From contig OX104128.1 of the NCBI GenBank assembly GCA_944470555.2, positions 41,089,920 through 41,153,919 on the forward strand: a stretch of 64,000 bases of DNA. Reading direction: 5' to 3'. The notes under the pieces are model-generated. The model was not told where the DNA came from. It saw nothing but the letters and a program-made list of their open reading frames with translations, and did no database searches. The position numbers and the translations under genes were made by a program. Positions 1 through 12,553 of the stretch are shown here, in pieces (the first letter of the stretch is position 1; the number at the start of each line of letters is the position of its first letter). Source of the stretch: Heterobilharzia americana. Its lineage: Eukaryota; Platyhelminthes; Trematoda; Strigeidida; Schistosomatidae.

Positions 1-287
1 CAGAAATGCCACCAGCAGCCCATACATACAATTATCAGTGAACACAAGCCCCCCGACAAAAGCAGAAGTGAAGTCATGAGCCCCATAAAGTTGCTGAAAT
101 CCGGGAAAGCAGAAGGACCAGATGGAATTCCTCCAGAAGCACTGAAAGCCGATGCAGAGACAACAGCGGACACACTCACACCTTGATGGCAGAAGGTTTG
201 CAGGGAGGGAAGGAAGGAAGGAAAGATACCTGAAGACTGAAAGAAGGGCTTCCTTGTCAAACACCTAAAGAAGGGAGACATAAGTAT

Positions 288-775
288 TTGCAAAAAATGG
301 CGTGGAATCATATTCCACTGCTGTCCACCATAAACAAAATATTGAGCCGCATCATCCTGGAGAGACTAAAATATGCTTCGCATTCAAAATTACGACCGAA
401 ACAAGCTGGATTCTGGAAGTACAAATCATGCGTGGACCGAATTGCAACACTACGCTTCATCATGGAACAGAGCGTAGAATGGCACTCAACTCAACCTAAC
501 CTCAACTTCATCGATTTTGGAAAGGCCTTTGACAGCGTCAAATGAGAAACATTTTGGCAACTGCTGCTTTAACACTACGGCTCCAGTGCCACAATCCTTT
601 ATCGACCTCACTCAACAGTAGCTATATGATATACCATACTACATGCCAAGTGACTCACAATAGAAAGCAGCTCAGCGACTCCTTTGAAGTCAAGACAGAA
701 GTAAGACGAGGCTGCCACCTACTATCACATATCATCTTCCCGACTGTGGTCGACTGGATCATGCAAGAAACGTGA
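288..775 (+). pseudogene. Reverse transcriptase fragment of RTE copy 1
   Basis: The frame opening at 288 encodes a stretch with ILSRIILERLKYA, then KQAGFWKYKSCVD, then NFIDFGKAFDSVK. These match RT fingers and palm motifs of RTE elements; NFIDFGKAFDS carries the first catalytic aspartate region. The frame stops at 543, where copy 4 has an arginine codon instead, so the stop is a point change specific to this copy. Translation resumes in other frames with SDSFEVKTEVRRGCHLL and VVDWIMQET (about 675-775), the region before the catalytic box. The enzyme would have copied element RNA at a nicked target. It cannot be functional here. Confidence 0.8.
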
Positions 776-1192
776 GGAACGAGAAGAGGAGCACACGCCG
801 TTTGAATGATGAAAAGACCCCAGAAGAAGATTTGGATTTCACTGATAGTGATTTATCTCTAGTGTTGCACAAGCTCGAAGACCTACAGACGAAAACCAAT
901 AAGTGGGCAGAAGAGGCAGAACAGAGAAGGCGGCACTTCATGTGAACGTAGAGAAGCCAGAGGTGATGAAGGTGCTCAACCAACACCACCACCAATAACA
1001 AAAAGCTTCAGTCACCATCAACGGGAGAAACCTAAAGGAAGTCACCCTTTTCATCTACCTAGGCAGCATCCTTTTAACTATAGGCGGCACAGATGAGGAC
1101 GTCGAAGCCAGAATCGGAAAAGCAAGACAGGCCTTCATTTTTCTAAAGTCAGTGTGGAGGTCTACTGCACTCCACTTCACTCAACATAAGGG

Positions 1193-1504
1193 GTGAACAA
1201 GATCCGGATTTTCACCACCAATTTAGTCAAGTCAGTGCTTCTGTATGGTTTAGAAACTTGGCACGTTACAAAAAGCATTCTCAGCAAACTCTACACATTC
1301 ATCAACAGCTGCCTACGCTGGCTGGATACTGAAGATCAGATAGCCAGAAATAATAAGCAACAAGGAGCTCTGGCAACAAACCGACCAACAACCTGTCACC
1401 CAACAAATATGCAAAAGAAACTGGAGATGGATTTTATTGTACCCCGAGAAGACCGACTGTGGACATCACACGACAGGCCAGACCTTCGAGTGGAAGCCGC
1501 ATAG
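1193..1504 (+). pseudogene. C-terminal region of RTE polyprotein, copy 1
   Basis: The open frame encodes KIRIFTTNLVKSVLLYGLETW, then a TFINSCLRWL segment, and near the end the damaged HTLR-type region of RTE proteins. This is the conserved tail downstream of the RT. It is the best preserved of the four copies here. At the codons after the LW pair (about 1371) the sequence runs directly into CAACAAACC, where copies 2, 3 and 4 carry 35, 383 and 331 bp of GGCT repeats. Broken upstream and downstream, so not translated as part of an active element. Confidence 0.75.
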
Positions 1505-1689
1505 GAAACGACGAGTTGGGCGTCAGAGGGTGATATGGAGGAGATCATGTGAGGAAGAAACGAAAGTTTGTAGGTAGTCGTTTAGCCAGGTTGAAAAGGC
1601 TGCATAGAAAAAAATGAAATGGAGATGCGCTGGCGAATCCCCATGTTCCACTAGGAATCCAAGGGACAACTAATAATTATATTAATAGT

Positions 1690-3119
1690 GATAGGTGTTA
1701 GGAGACCCTGATTAATTTCCTTTTTAAAAAGGATATCAGTGGCCGAGATTTATCCATGCTTTCGTCACCAAGACTTTGAAATGTCCTCCACTTTCGAAGC
1801 TTTCTGTTTACATAACTTGTTCTTGCATGCCTTTATCTTACTTTTACACTGAATATATCGAAAATTTCCTCTGGTTTTATCGGTTTCTGAAGTGACTAGA
1901 ACTAATTTGAGTTTGTATGGTTGCAAATTTAACTAGGCACTTATATGATCACTTGTCGATTTGGCCAAGCTCCTCATTACTAGTCTTTTCTCTCTGGATA
2001 TCTAAATGGTTCAATTGTATCACAGAGCCAATAAAAGTAATGATATCAGCTGAACGTCTTACTCTGCCCATCGCCACAAAAAGATGGAACTTAAGAAAGC
2101 GGAACGATTGTAAAGTTTGTTAGTAGTTGAAGAGAGATTGAATGCAGAGTACAGCGTAGAAAAGTTAGCTATGAACACACAGTTACAACGTGAATTAAAG
2201 CTGAACTATCACCTCCTGCAGTGACTAATCACTAACATGCTGACAACCCAAGCCGAACTTCATTCAGTTTTTGATATAATATAATTTAAACATTCCATCT
2301 GCGCTTTTACTTTGTTTGTCCTTATATAAACGCTGTTTTTGTGTACATTCATGTATAATCACTTCAATATACCTCATGTTTACACAAAACGAATGATATT
2401 TTAGTGAAGCGAAGTCACTAACTTAATTTCCTCACTATATTTCAATCCGATCGGTAATATCCTTCGTTGCTATGATTTGTTGTGGTTTATAATATTCAAA
2501 GTCAAGAATATAACAGAGATGCTAGGATATTACATAATTGTGTTATACAGCTTTACTTTTAATCGAGAAACCTAAAACACTAACCTAAAAAGAATTGGTC
2601 ATCTGAAATGAAAGAGGTTTTCTTCAGATGAAAAAGCAACCTAAAGAATCGCATAAATGTAAGCTGGTTCAAACTGATATGCTTCTTGTGCATATGCAAG
2701 GATACTACAAAAATCATTGGAAGGTGGTACAGTAACAAGCTTATAGTCAGTAACAGATGGAGTTTATCATAGAACAAGTCAACCAACAGCTTATTTTCTT
2801 GTTCTGGGACTTGTGTCAGAAGGTTCCAAACCTCTTATACTTTTTTATATCCACAATTTTTGACTTTATATCCTAGGGATGGTTTTGCTTCACATCGAAA
2901 TTTTGAATTCATTTCCTTCACTTTCAGTGCAAGCAACATCACAAAGTAAAGTTGACACTTTTCGAGCAAAGATGCTTTGTTTTGTACTCACCTATCTAAT
3001 GAGATCTTTCATTTGTTTTCAGTTTACTACTTGATCTGTGAGTTGTACAAGTTATATGAAATGGTTTGAATAAATCAGTGATTGATTAACTACAACCACT
3101 TTTTTATTTTGTCTAGAAA
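1690..3119. other. AT-rich stretch without recognisable gene
   Basis: Short open frames only (1917-2123 plus, 2580-2786 minus), with no motif, splice context or family that I recognise. Composition is the general AT-rich background. Nothing else seen. Confidence 0.5.
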
Positions 3120-4115
3120 TATAAGTTTGAAATTTGGGCACTGTGGTAGAATGTAATTCCATATCAGATTTGTTTGTTTGATTTATAACACACAGTGAGA
3201 CAGCATTATTTACCTGATGACATTTCAAGCATTAATTATTGGTCATAATCATACAAATGTTATCACAATACTTTCAACATCTGCTTTTCATAATCCTGTC
3301 ACCTCTTATTCTTTGTTTCTGTTGGTAGTAAAATTTTCCATACTTCTGGTATGGGCGTTGCGTCATTTCTAAAACATGTGTTGGGTTAGATGTTGATTCA
3401 ATGAACAAAGATTCCGAAATAATAACAGTAACAGGAGTAAGAATAATAACGACAACACAAGTAGAAAGGAGTTCACAGCCTCCATTGTGTTACCCTATAA
3501 GGAAGGAACATCAGAAACTTCATGTAGGATCCTCAACAAAGCTAGAATAACGGTGGCATCTAAACCTACAAACTCACTCACAGATAAACTTTGTCGGCTG
3601 GCTTAAGGATCCCTTAGAACCAATTAAGCAACATAATCTAATCTATTAAATTTCATGCAATGGTCATGCGTTCAAGTACATAGGTGAAACCAACCTGTTG
3701 GGGTCAGTTGAAACAGCAGAACATAGGAATTCAGTTAAATGCAGAATGACAGACCCGAATAAGATCGATAATCTATAAAAACTTGGCTACTGCAATGCAT
3801 CCATTAACACACGAAAGGGTGGTATAAAACCACTGTACTTAAGTCAGTTCAACATAATTAGGTGGACAGTGAGACTGATTACTGAATCTTTGTTCATCGA
3901 ATCAACACTCAACACATGTAGTAGTAATGTTGCAACCCTTACACCAGAGAGATGGAAAATTTTACTATCAATAGAAACAAAGAACAAGAGGTGACAGGAC
4001 TATAAAAAATAGATGTTGAAAGTAGTGTAATTACATTGATATCATTATGACCAATAATTAATGCTTGAAACGTCATCAAGTAAATATACTGTCTCACTGT
4101 GTTATAAAATCAAAT
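3120..4115 (+). mobile_element. Penelope-like element remnant with inverted terminal arms
   Basis: The left arm (about 3120-3418, reversed) and right arm (about 3886-4115) are inverted copies of a PLE end. Both contain the TTTGGGCACTGTGG-type or neighbouring sequence, the block around GAAACGTCATC, and a run ending in CACACAGTGAGACAG or its complement. Between them, on the plus strand, is decayed coding DNA. It reads LPYKEGTSETSCRILNKA, then NSLTDKLCRL, then a degraded YIGET-like patch (about 3675-3695), matching the stretch before and into the GIY-YIG endonuclease of the larger PLE at 59200-61645. Many stops. Inverted terminal repeats are known for Penelope elements. Confidence 0.7.
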
Positions 4116-5262
4116 ATCATTTGACTATTTGAGATAGCCGTAGATTGGCAGACTATTTATATTGGGTAATGATTGAAGGTGAGATGAACTTTGGGTTGTG
4201 GCCGGATTTGCACCAGTGATCACCCTGTGGTAGCCCAATATAAATCAAATAAACAAATCTAACATGGGAATTTATTTTGTCTACGTTGTCTGAACATTAA
4301 GTTGTAGGTAAAATCCTATCAGAAATGATCTTTAGTAAAAACGAACGCTTTTCCAAAAAAGCAATACTTTGAGGTAATTATTCTACGACCTGGTGAAAGG
4401 AGAAAACAAAACCACAACTGGTGAAACATATAAACCTTGTCAATATTGAGACATTGTTTAGTCTGTTCCTATACTGTTAAAATGAATTTTCGTTCAAGTT
4501 AAAAATAAAAAAGTATTTCTTATGAGCAATTGAAAGTTGATCAAAAGTCATAAAATTAAACTTGAATAGGAATAAAATAGAAAAAAGGGACTATTGCCAT
4601 GAGTTGTGAGTAATGAATGCGATTAACACAGATTTATTGGTTTCCATGGATAAACTGACCCTCAAATGTACTGTTGATACTCGTTAATCATCTAAGTGTG
4701 CTTAAAATGTCAGTTCGATTAGAGGTAGAGCTGATTATTTCTCAGAAAGATAAAAACACAACTGGATATACCTTCATAAAGTCATTGGGCTACAAACAGA
4801 GTTGTGGAATTTCTACTAGATATATTCCTCATGGAAAAGGATCATTTTTGAGGTCTGTAATTCATACACTAAGAAATCGATGCTGACAGCGTAGGTTCAT
4901 CAACGTCTGATATTTAAGTAAATTACATAAATTACCTCAGCTCAAGATATAGTATAGTTCGAGAATTATTTACAAACTGTTACTGAGTAAATTTTAATCA
5001 TATCTTCATAAAAACAAGATTAACATATATATTATACATGTTCAGTGCAGAACATTACTACAATAATCCATCAGTGTTCTAAGCGTTCACCTTTCTTCGC
5101 ACATTTCTTCATCCTTTGAATCTTGTGACTAATTCTTACTTGACTACATTTATTTGGATCATTATAACCTAATATGATTTACTCTTATAACTTAATTTTA
5201 TTATGAATGCCTTTTATGTATACGAAAATTATGCAATTTAATATGAAGAAAAAGAGACTTAC
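4116..5262. other. Intergenic or intronic AT-rich DNA
   Basis: 4116-4260 resembles 32615-32690 (both share TGATTGAAGGTGAGATGA), so it is a low-copy repeat of unknown type. The open frame at 4674-4886 is not recognised and lacks clear splice signals. Confidence 0.4.
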
Positions 5263-5420
5263 ATAATTACGATGTTTTGTTCGATCAACAATCATACCAA
5301 AAATTATTCTCGAAACACTTGAACATGCATTTGCAAACAGGGTAGTAACACCCAATTGGTATGAATTCAAACCGTATGTGGCAAGTATTGGACTCATATA
5401 TGCAAATAAAGCAGCAATTG
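5263..5420 (-). CDS. Exon of a major facilitator superfamily transporter (SLC16-like?)
   Basis: The 158 nt exon on the minus strand is bounded by a good acceptor (TTTAATTTGTTAG before 5420) and a consensus donor GTAAGT (5262-5257). It begins inside a codon and ends on a codon boundary. The product reads AIAALFAYMSPILATYGLNS, then YQLGVTTLFANACSSVSRII, then FGMIVDRTKHRNY. That is a hydrophobic helix, a short loop, a second helix with small residues, and the G-x-x-x-D-R cytoplasmic loop typical of MFS motif A. The spacing resembles the middle of monocarboxylate-type transporters, but one exon cannot fix substrate or subfamily. I could not find neighbouring exons with confidence; schistosome introns are often several kb. 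Reading past the donor gives a spurious hydrophobic extension. Confidence 0.5.
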
Positions 5421-7027
5421 CTAACAAATTAAATGTTCACTTTTCAGATGTTAAACTCACCACAAAATTGAAAAAAGAAGTTTATTTTAACTGCAATTAA
5501 CTTTTTATTAATCCCTTCAGCTATATTGATCATGTTTCAGTAGAGATGATTTAAGTGAAACAACACTTCAGATAGTTGAAGAGCATAGCAAACTATGGTT
5601 ATACTTGAAAATGGCACTGATACAACTTAACACTTAACATTAGATACATTTTAATTGAACATTTTCTTAGACAATTATTATCTAGGTCATTTATGTATCC
5701 ACCCCCATCTCAATGTCAAGGTTAAACAGGATATTTTCAACCAATGAAATGTTTAAAATGTGTAGTTACGCCTTGAACATTGAAAAGTTTTTCTAGTTGA
5801 AGGTGTGTATTACGTTATTAAACGCTTAGTCTAAAAATATGACGACTGAAATTATGGTTTACAAATTTCCTAGCATGAAAGAATGACACTTCATTCACTT
5901 ATTTCAACCATAATTCACTGGGGCAATTATTATTCTAGAAAGTATTGGAAAGACTATTTGAACATGAAGTCTTTTGTCTCAACAAATGCTATAGAATTTC
6001 CTTTCTGTGTCTGGTGAATATAATCAGTTTACTGTAGTAATGGTCAAATATAAGTAATTTGGCACTTAAATATCGTGTCATTGATTTATTTGAACTTTTC
6101 AGTAAGACGATTGTGATCGTAGTTGAAAAAGGATCCTGTGGAAAGACTGGAACCTGCCACTTCATCTAACTATGAAAATACCACTCGTTATATCTCAGCA
6201 TAACTTGCTCTTAACAGTTAGTAAAAAAGGAACAAATGAATAAGACGGATGCATCTGAAAGTTCAGTCTTTATGAGGCATCGCCAGCTTGAAGATAATCA
6301 GCTTCAAGGTTTCTTATCCGTTTCGTGCCATGCAAACACTACTGCTCAGATTACGGACACGATTACGAGGGAAATTAGTTACTGTTTTACTGTTACAATT
6401 TCAGTTAATGGTTTAACCATAGAATAAAATCAAAAGAGGGTACATAGATGTCGTATTCACAAAAATTCATAAAAGGGATTATAAAAACATGAAAAATATA
6501 TCGGCAGTCGTCACCGCGATGCAAATCACGTGGTCCTTGGATTTTTAAACTAACTCAAAGTCCGATATAAAGTGGTATACTAAAAACACACGAAAGTACA
6601 AATGTTTGAGCTTTCGAAGGGCTTCTTTTGAGTTAGAATATGTCTTCTTGAGGCATTATCATGCTTAATATACATCGTGGCCTTCTTCATGAAAATAATT
6701 TTTTTTCTGCTTTCTGAATGCATTCACTTCTACGCACTTAGTGAAAGTTAGCTGGGATTATTATTTTGGAGAACGATGCTTACAATTACATAACTAAAAA
6801 AATTGCAGAAAATAAGCTTCTTGATTGTAATGATTACTGAAATTCAGGTCTTGTTTGACGGGGAGTATATCTCTTAAATAAAATCAGATGACGGATAAAA
6901 GGTATTTATGTCTACCACTGTATAGCTGAGGTGAAACTCGTAATAATGACAGTCTGCCATCTGTGAATAGGTACTATTAGTGACTGAAAAACAGACAGCA
7001 ACGTATTTGTATAAGATTTCAAAGAAC

Positions 7028-7029
<2 letters not shown>
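5421..7029. other. Likely intron or intergenic DNA
   Basis: If the transporter exon is real, this is probably its upstream intron. The open frame at 6236-6427 (plus) is not recognised. No repeat family recognised. Confidence 0.35.

Positions 7030-7058
<29 letters not shown>
7030..7058. repeat. (AT)n microsatellite
   Basis: About 14 uninterrupted AT units. Confidence 0.95.
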
Positions 7059-7062
<4 letters not shown>

Positions 7063-9335
7063 AAACCAATATCTACTCAGCTTTTGATATATCCGGTACT
7101 ATCGCGTCAAATTTTGACCATAGTTCATATAAATTACTTTCCAACCAGGGTTTTAGATGATAATTGACTATCTGTTATGCGTGTAGTCGAATATTAGTCA
7201 GCAATAGTTCATTACGTAATTTTGGCTGCAGTTGCATTCCATTCCATCCACTCACTCTACTTTCAGTTTGAAATATAATTTTTACTAGGCTCTATACTGA
7301 TAATCTTGTGATGACATTCATGAGCACATACCTGTTGAACATGAGCAGAAATTGTCGGAAATGCATATTAATTCAAATACTTATTATTTTCATTCATATT
7401 AGGTTTCATCATCTTAATGTCTAATTTATGATGCTGTAGGAGATGCTATTAATATAACTTTTGACTATTGTTGTTAATTGTTCTACTGGCTCACGACTTC
7501 ACTCTCGTTAACTTTACCCTTTATCTTGACTATTATACTTGCTGTCTAGGGGAGGAAAGGACTTGACTTTAGCTGATGATTTCACAGCAGCATAATACTT
7601 TTATCTCATAGCAAAAATGATAAAAAAAGTAGATGATTGATAAGTGCATTAAAAAGCTCTGACAATGACATCTATGCAATTGTGACTGATTTTGAGCTAT
7701 GTTACGAAGAGTATCTGGCCATCGACTCTTAACTTCTTTGAAAATTTAACCAATCTCCAAAGTTTAGAACAACAGTTAGCTACTTTATGGATTAGTAATA
7801 CATATCGATCTGGCATTGTTAGCCTTTTGAAATGTTTTTTGGTGCATTTGTAGGTGAAGAACATGAAGAGCATTGATTATAAGTTGGTTTGAGATATGAA
7901 ACGTTCATTCATCACTAGTTATAACTTACTCATTTGTTAGTAGATGGCTATACATGCTTAACATCAATAGTACCTCTTTATAATTGGACAGTATGCATTA
8001 CATTGGATTGTGTAAAGTGCCGTCTTGTGAAAAAAAAAACTTGGAACTCAACGTTACAAAGAAAATCACAGCTTCTAACTGCAACCCAAGGGATATATTA
8101 ACCATGTGATTTTTCATAACTTCCATCTCATATTTTTTAGATGACATTTATCAGTCTTTAAGTGCATTCATAAATTGAGTCTATGCAATCCAGAATTGTA
8201 CATACACCAACTTCAATTAGACAACTGTATTCGTTTAGCTGTGCTAATTCTTCCTTATTTAGTTATATGAATCCAGGTTGATCACAACTTTTAAATCACT
8301 TTAGGTATAATAAAGACCAAAATGTGTTTTGTATCATATATATCTTAGAAAAGATACATCCCACAAACACATCATTTTATTCTTACTGCTGGCAGCAGAC
8401 ACTCATTCTTTCATCATTTACAGTTAGGATCATTCATGGTTTTGTGCTTAATGTCGAAACAAGCACTCATTTCTTTACATGTACAACAGGTTGAAATAAA
8501 AAGTAAATATATGTAAAGGTATATTTCAACACAGTTCTTCAAAGATTTGTTAAAAGCTTTTTTTCATATAGCCATGTCTTCGTTTGAAAGGTTCCGGATA
8601 TCGCAGTTCTGGAAGATACAACAAAGTGAGAGATAAACTGGAATATGGACTTACTTTGGATGAAAACATATTCGGGAGGTGAACTATTTGCTTCACATAT
8701 ACAGAACTCTTCTGTAGGTTACACATACCTTAGTTGTGATATCACTTTGAAATCTAGTTCCAGTTCTTTTTAAACTCGTTGAAAATGTGATCTAATATTG
8801 TACATTTCACCAACTTAGTGGTAGCAGGGTCTTACAAAGAAAACCACTTACGCACTTACCGATATTCCAGAAACTTTTGACTTAGATCAACGCTAGAAAT
8901 ATGTAGTAACATAACTGACCACAAATTTCAAGTAGGAAAGTATGAAATATGACCAGCTTTTCAAAATGTACCTGAGTCCATTGTTGACAATGGTAAAGAC
9001 TTGTTGTGAATATTTTGAAAATACATCCACAAAATCTAAGACCAACTTCAACCCTATGCTAATTATTCACCAGAAGAACATCGATGGATGCTTCATTTCC
9101 AGCTTATATTATTGTTCTTCTTTTGAGGTTTTGCGTAAATTGTTTTTTACCACGAAAGGTCTGGAGCTGGTAAGCGTTTATAGCTGCCGTTTTTGACGTC
9201 TCATCTTTGTTATTGCATCCTCTATATTCTTTTTTGACAATTTTATCCCTACTTGTTCTACACCTTCAACACAAATGAAAAGCATCTAATCCTTCCAAAC
9301 ATCTATCTATATGTATAAGGGTTTCTATACAACGC
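7059..9335. other. AT-rich DNA without recognised features
   Basis: One open frame at 8942-9196 (plus, 84 codons) has no motif I recognise and no convincing splice sites. Otherwise nothing seen. Confidence 0.4.
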
Positions 9336-9512
9336 AGTCGGTGGTGTAGTGGGCAACGCGCTGACATTTGGGGCGATCGCTCCCGAGTTCGAATCCCGGT
9401 GGGAACAACCACTCACTGGGGAGCGGGTACATCCAGCTGACGAGTCCCAAATAGGACAAAATCCGCAACCTGGATTCCGCTGCTAGCCACGATCCATCCT
9501 TAACACTTATCT
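9336..9512 (+). mobile_element. Family A SINE (Sm-alpha type) with hammerhead motif
   Basis: tRNA-derived head with a pol III A box like TGGTGTAGTGG (from about 9340) and a B box AGTTCGAATCC (9386-9396). Next come the CACTCACTGGG block, a hammerhead-like motif (9431-9475) and the GCTAGCCAC block. Schistosome Sm-alpha repeats are known to carry a self-cleaving hammerhead of this layout. This is the most complete head in the window for family A. Confidence 0.85.
9431..9475 (+). ncRNA. Hammerhead ribozyme motif, probably inactive
   Basis: Stem I ATCCAG/CTGGAT is intact, the core CTGACGAG is intact, and stem II GTCC/GGAC is intact. The second core strand reads ACAAAAT in place of ACGAAAC, and the stem III/cleavage segment is changed to CCGCAAC. 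Loss of the conserved GAAA and of the GTC cleavage triplet should abolish cleavage. Confidence 0.75.
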
Positions 9513-10983
9513 ATATGATTAGAAATTTCTTTACGATTGTTTATTCTTCCTTCAGGCTCAATGTCTTCAGTTCATCGAGCAGGGCTTAAAGATATCCACG
9601 CATGTTCCTGTCCGGTCAGATGACAATTCTAAATACTGATGGAACTTGAAAATTAATATTATTGAAGGTATTACCATTCACTGTATCTACGTTTGACTAA
9701 ACATCATAATTGCTTCTATCTGTTAGATTTTTGGTCTGAATTTTGCACCTGCCCTACATTTCTCCCAAACTTGCTTTTTTGTAAAAGGTAGAGTAAAAAT
9801 TCAACACACGAAGTACTTTATTTGTTTGCCTTTGTGTCAGTAGAACCATGGATAATTCAGTCTGTACGTAACCAATAACGGATAGCTGTGTTGCTCGTCA
9901 GTAATGTAATCTGTCTAAAAAAATTCAAAAGTTCATATGGCATCTGATGTGAACTGCTCCCTATTCCATGCGAATATTATAAGGCAACCGTGACGAAAAT
10001 TATAAGTCATTACGAGTAAAGATTGTTGACATCTATCCCTTTAATCATTGTTTCAAAACGTTACCTTCAGCTGTTTGTATTATAAGTTGAATCTACACCA
10101 ACCAATTCTGGATATTTATGGTACAGCTTTGTCTGTCTATTGATAGGAAAGCAGGCTCTTGCCAGCATCTTCGAATCACCTAGCCTTCCATGCCTAACAA
10201 GGCTGATTATTTATAGTGACGTTCCGCTGCTTAGGTAAGATTACACTAATGAATGCAAAATTATCATTTATGATGTCTAACTCTTAACCTGGTTTGCAGT
10301 TATGACTTTATACAGTTTCTCGCCTATATGTTTTATTACCTAATCTGTGGATGACTATTGCAGATTCTCTTCTTCTCTCAGTGTGAGTCTTCTTTTTCAA
10401 GTGTGGCATGCCGTAAAAGACTGGTTAGATCGGTGGGGTGTGTGCGTTTGATTGTGCACTACTTTGAAGAAGAGAGCAGTTTACTAGTCTAACTTTAGTG
10501 TAAAATGAGACCCTGAAGGATAGTCTCGAAATTTTAGCCTAAAATTAACTCCAAGTACATGAAGAATTACCGTTCGTTAGTAGACCTTGAAGTTTGTGTT
10601 TTATTCTAAAATTTAAATAAAATCCTGATTATTTGCTTTAGAGATGAATATGTTCAGTTTATGTATTGTGTTTATCGCAAAACACATCCCCACCATACTT
10701 TCTGTAGCTCACTTATCACATTCACTACCTCTCCTCGAGTGATAAAGAGTTGGCGAGCATTAATACCTGTATTTTATCAGTTATATCTACTAAAATCGCA
10801 GCAAAGTTAAGAGTTTTAGATAAACTACTTAAAAAGAGGGATAATTCATTATGCTATGATGACAGAGGAATCCATTAGAAAGCACAGTGTGACTAACTAA
10901 ATAGTTTGTGGTGCATCAGAATGTTACATAACTCCAAATGGTTCATTGAAAAGTAGATTAGTAAGTTTAATGGAAATGCACTA

Positions 10984-10985
<2 letters not shown>
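9513..10985. other. AT-rich DNA without recognised features
   Basis: No gene or repeat family recognised between the SINE and the AT microsatellite. Confidence 0.4.

Positions 10986-11036
<51 letters not shown>
10986..11036. repeat. (AT)n microsatellite
   Basis: About 25 AT units, directly downstream (in minus sense) of a PLE coding remnant. The PLE remnant at 52170-52790 also has an AT array beside its coding end. Confidence 0.95.
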
Positions 11037-11039
<3 letters not shown>

Positions 11040-11049
11040 AAATATGGAA

Positions 11050-11231
11050 CGATTAAGCAGAGTATCCTTTAGTCTGGGATTGAACACTGACTGATTACTG
11101 AAAGATATGTGAAGACGACCTGTATAAAACATTCTATTGGCCACTCTAGCTAGTAGTTGTAATAAGATGCCGAAAGAAGCGTCTCCTTTAAGTTGTATTC
11201 GAAGAAAAAAAGGCTTGTTCTCCACTTTCAT
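11050..11231 (-). pseudogene. Penelope-like element RT C-terminal fragment
   Basis: The minus frame reads NKPFFLRIQLKGDASFGI, then LLARVANRMFYTGRLHISF, then NPRLKDTL. This is the KP-x-FLRL-x-FKGD and F-x-AGRL pattern between the RT thumb and the GIY-YIG domain of PLEs. The frame then runs into the AT microsatellite, so the endonuclease part is missing. Truncated on both sides. Confidence 0.65.
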
Positions 11232-12388
11232 CAGTTCTCGTTTAGAACTACTGTAAGTGATGTTGACTTTGATGAACTTTTCAGGATAATTGTTTTCACT
11301 TAGAATATCACTGATATGTAGTAGTGCTATTTCCCTACACTGGTTCCAACAAATGGATGTTATTTCAAATGCTGCATTTGTAAACTTGAACGTTTATGCT
11401 GCATTCTGTAGTTCAAAAGATAATCGAAGGCATTTGGACAAGCTGAATACTATAATGACCACTGTCTTCAGAACATGATTACAATGAGCTGGTAGTTTGA
11501 ACATTTATAGACTTTCATCACATAAATTCAAAGCAATCTGAACTCAGAGTATTATTTTCACTAGTTTCTTAATAAGTTCTAAAGTCATGTCTTGCAAATG
11601 TATTCACAAGCCCTTTAAAGAGTGAATAAAACGAAAGCAAGTATTGTGCCCTTCGATTTTATGGCGTGGTCTATATTAGGAAATCGTTTGCATTACATAG
11701 TCAATAAAAATAGACAACATATAGAACTTATTTATCTTGGCATAGTAAGGACATTTGACAGGAGAATTACATCAGTGACTAACCAGAAATAGAAAATATC
11801 ATAAGTTGTCTAGCCAACCTGTTCAAAATTGATGACTAGTAGTCATTGATGGCATCAAGCATGTTAATTAATAAATTCTGACTCAGTAATGAATAAAGGT
11901 GTTCGAACTCATGGAAATTGTAGTCATCTGTTAAACACAGAATTTTAGTATTTTTTTATGTTCCGGTAAAGGAACCACTAGCAAGAGCTACAGACGAGTT
12001 ACTCTTTATCTAACACTTGATATCTGTTAGGATGATGTCAATCAAAAGTGGAAAGGATTTATGTAAAATTTGGACAATGTAGGTGTTAACATTATTAGTT
12101 AACATATGGTTTTATATATTTTTTTACAATGAATATGTACACGTCTAAATGGAATTAACTAAGGGACTAACTAATGAATAAACATTTTCTTTGAAGACCA
12201 GATGTTATATGAGTTAAATTAAATGGGCAGCAGACGATTTCCATATTTTATCGCACAACCTCCTGTAATATAAATAAAGGAAAATTATCAGAATAAAAAA
12301 CGGACCAATGAAAATGTGTACAGATAAAATTGGGGTATTTGTGGGCGGTGACTGAAGATATCCGTGCGCCAACTAACTAGTAAAGCTG
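11232..12388. other. AT-rich DNA without recognised features
   Basis: Contains one unrecognised open frame (11290-11478 plus). No splice context or family recognised. Confidence 0.35.
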
Positions 12389-12472
12389 CAACAACACGTT
12401 CAGCAGGATATAATAAATTCATTGTATTTCGTCGCCTTCTCTTCAACTGCATTCAGGCTATAGGTTCATAAG

Positions 12473-12553
<81 letters not shown>

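Larger units (their letters stand above)
1..1685 (+). mobile_element. RTE-clade non-LTR retrotransposon, copy 1 (5' part outside window)
   Basis: Decayed LINE of the RTE clade, similar in kind to the schistosome SR2-like group. The window opens inside the linker before the reverse transcriptase, because the same bases recur inside copy 4 from about 55836. Remnants follow in order: a target-binding stretch with AGPDGIP-like codons (about 105-150), RT motifs with NFIDFGKAFDSV (about 505-541), a damaged catalytic block at 838-849, and a C-terminal region with SVLLYGLETW (about 1230-1262). The 3' end is the short TAA-rich tail near 1665-1690, as usual for RTE elements. Stops and frameshifts break the ORF. 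This copy lacks the GGCT array found in copies 2 to 4, so it keeps the older state at that site (about 1370). Confidence 0.85.

Noticed and set aside
759..1001. Minus-strand open frame recurring at 25773-26102, 47626-47868 and 56629-56832
   Set aside because: It repeats because the RTE element repeats. The plus strand carries the RTE protein remnant.
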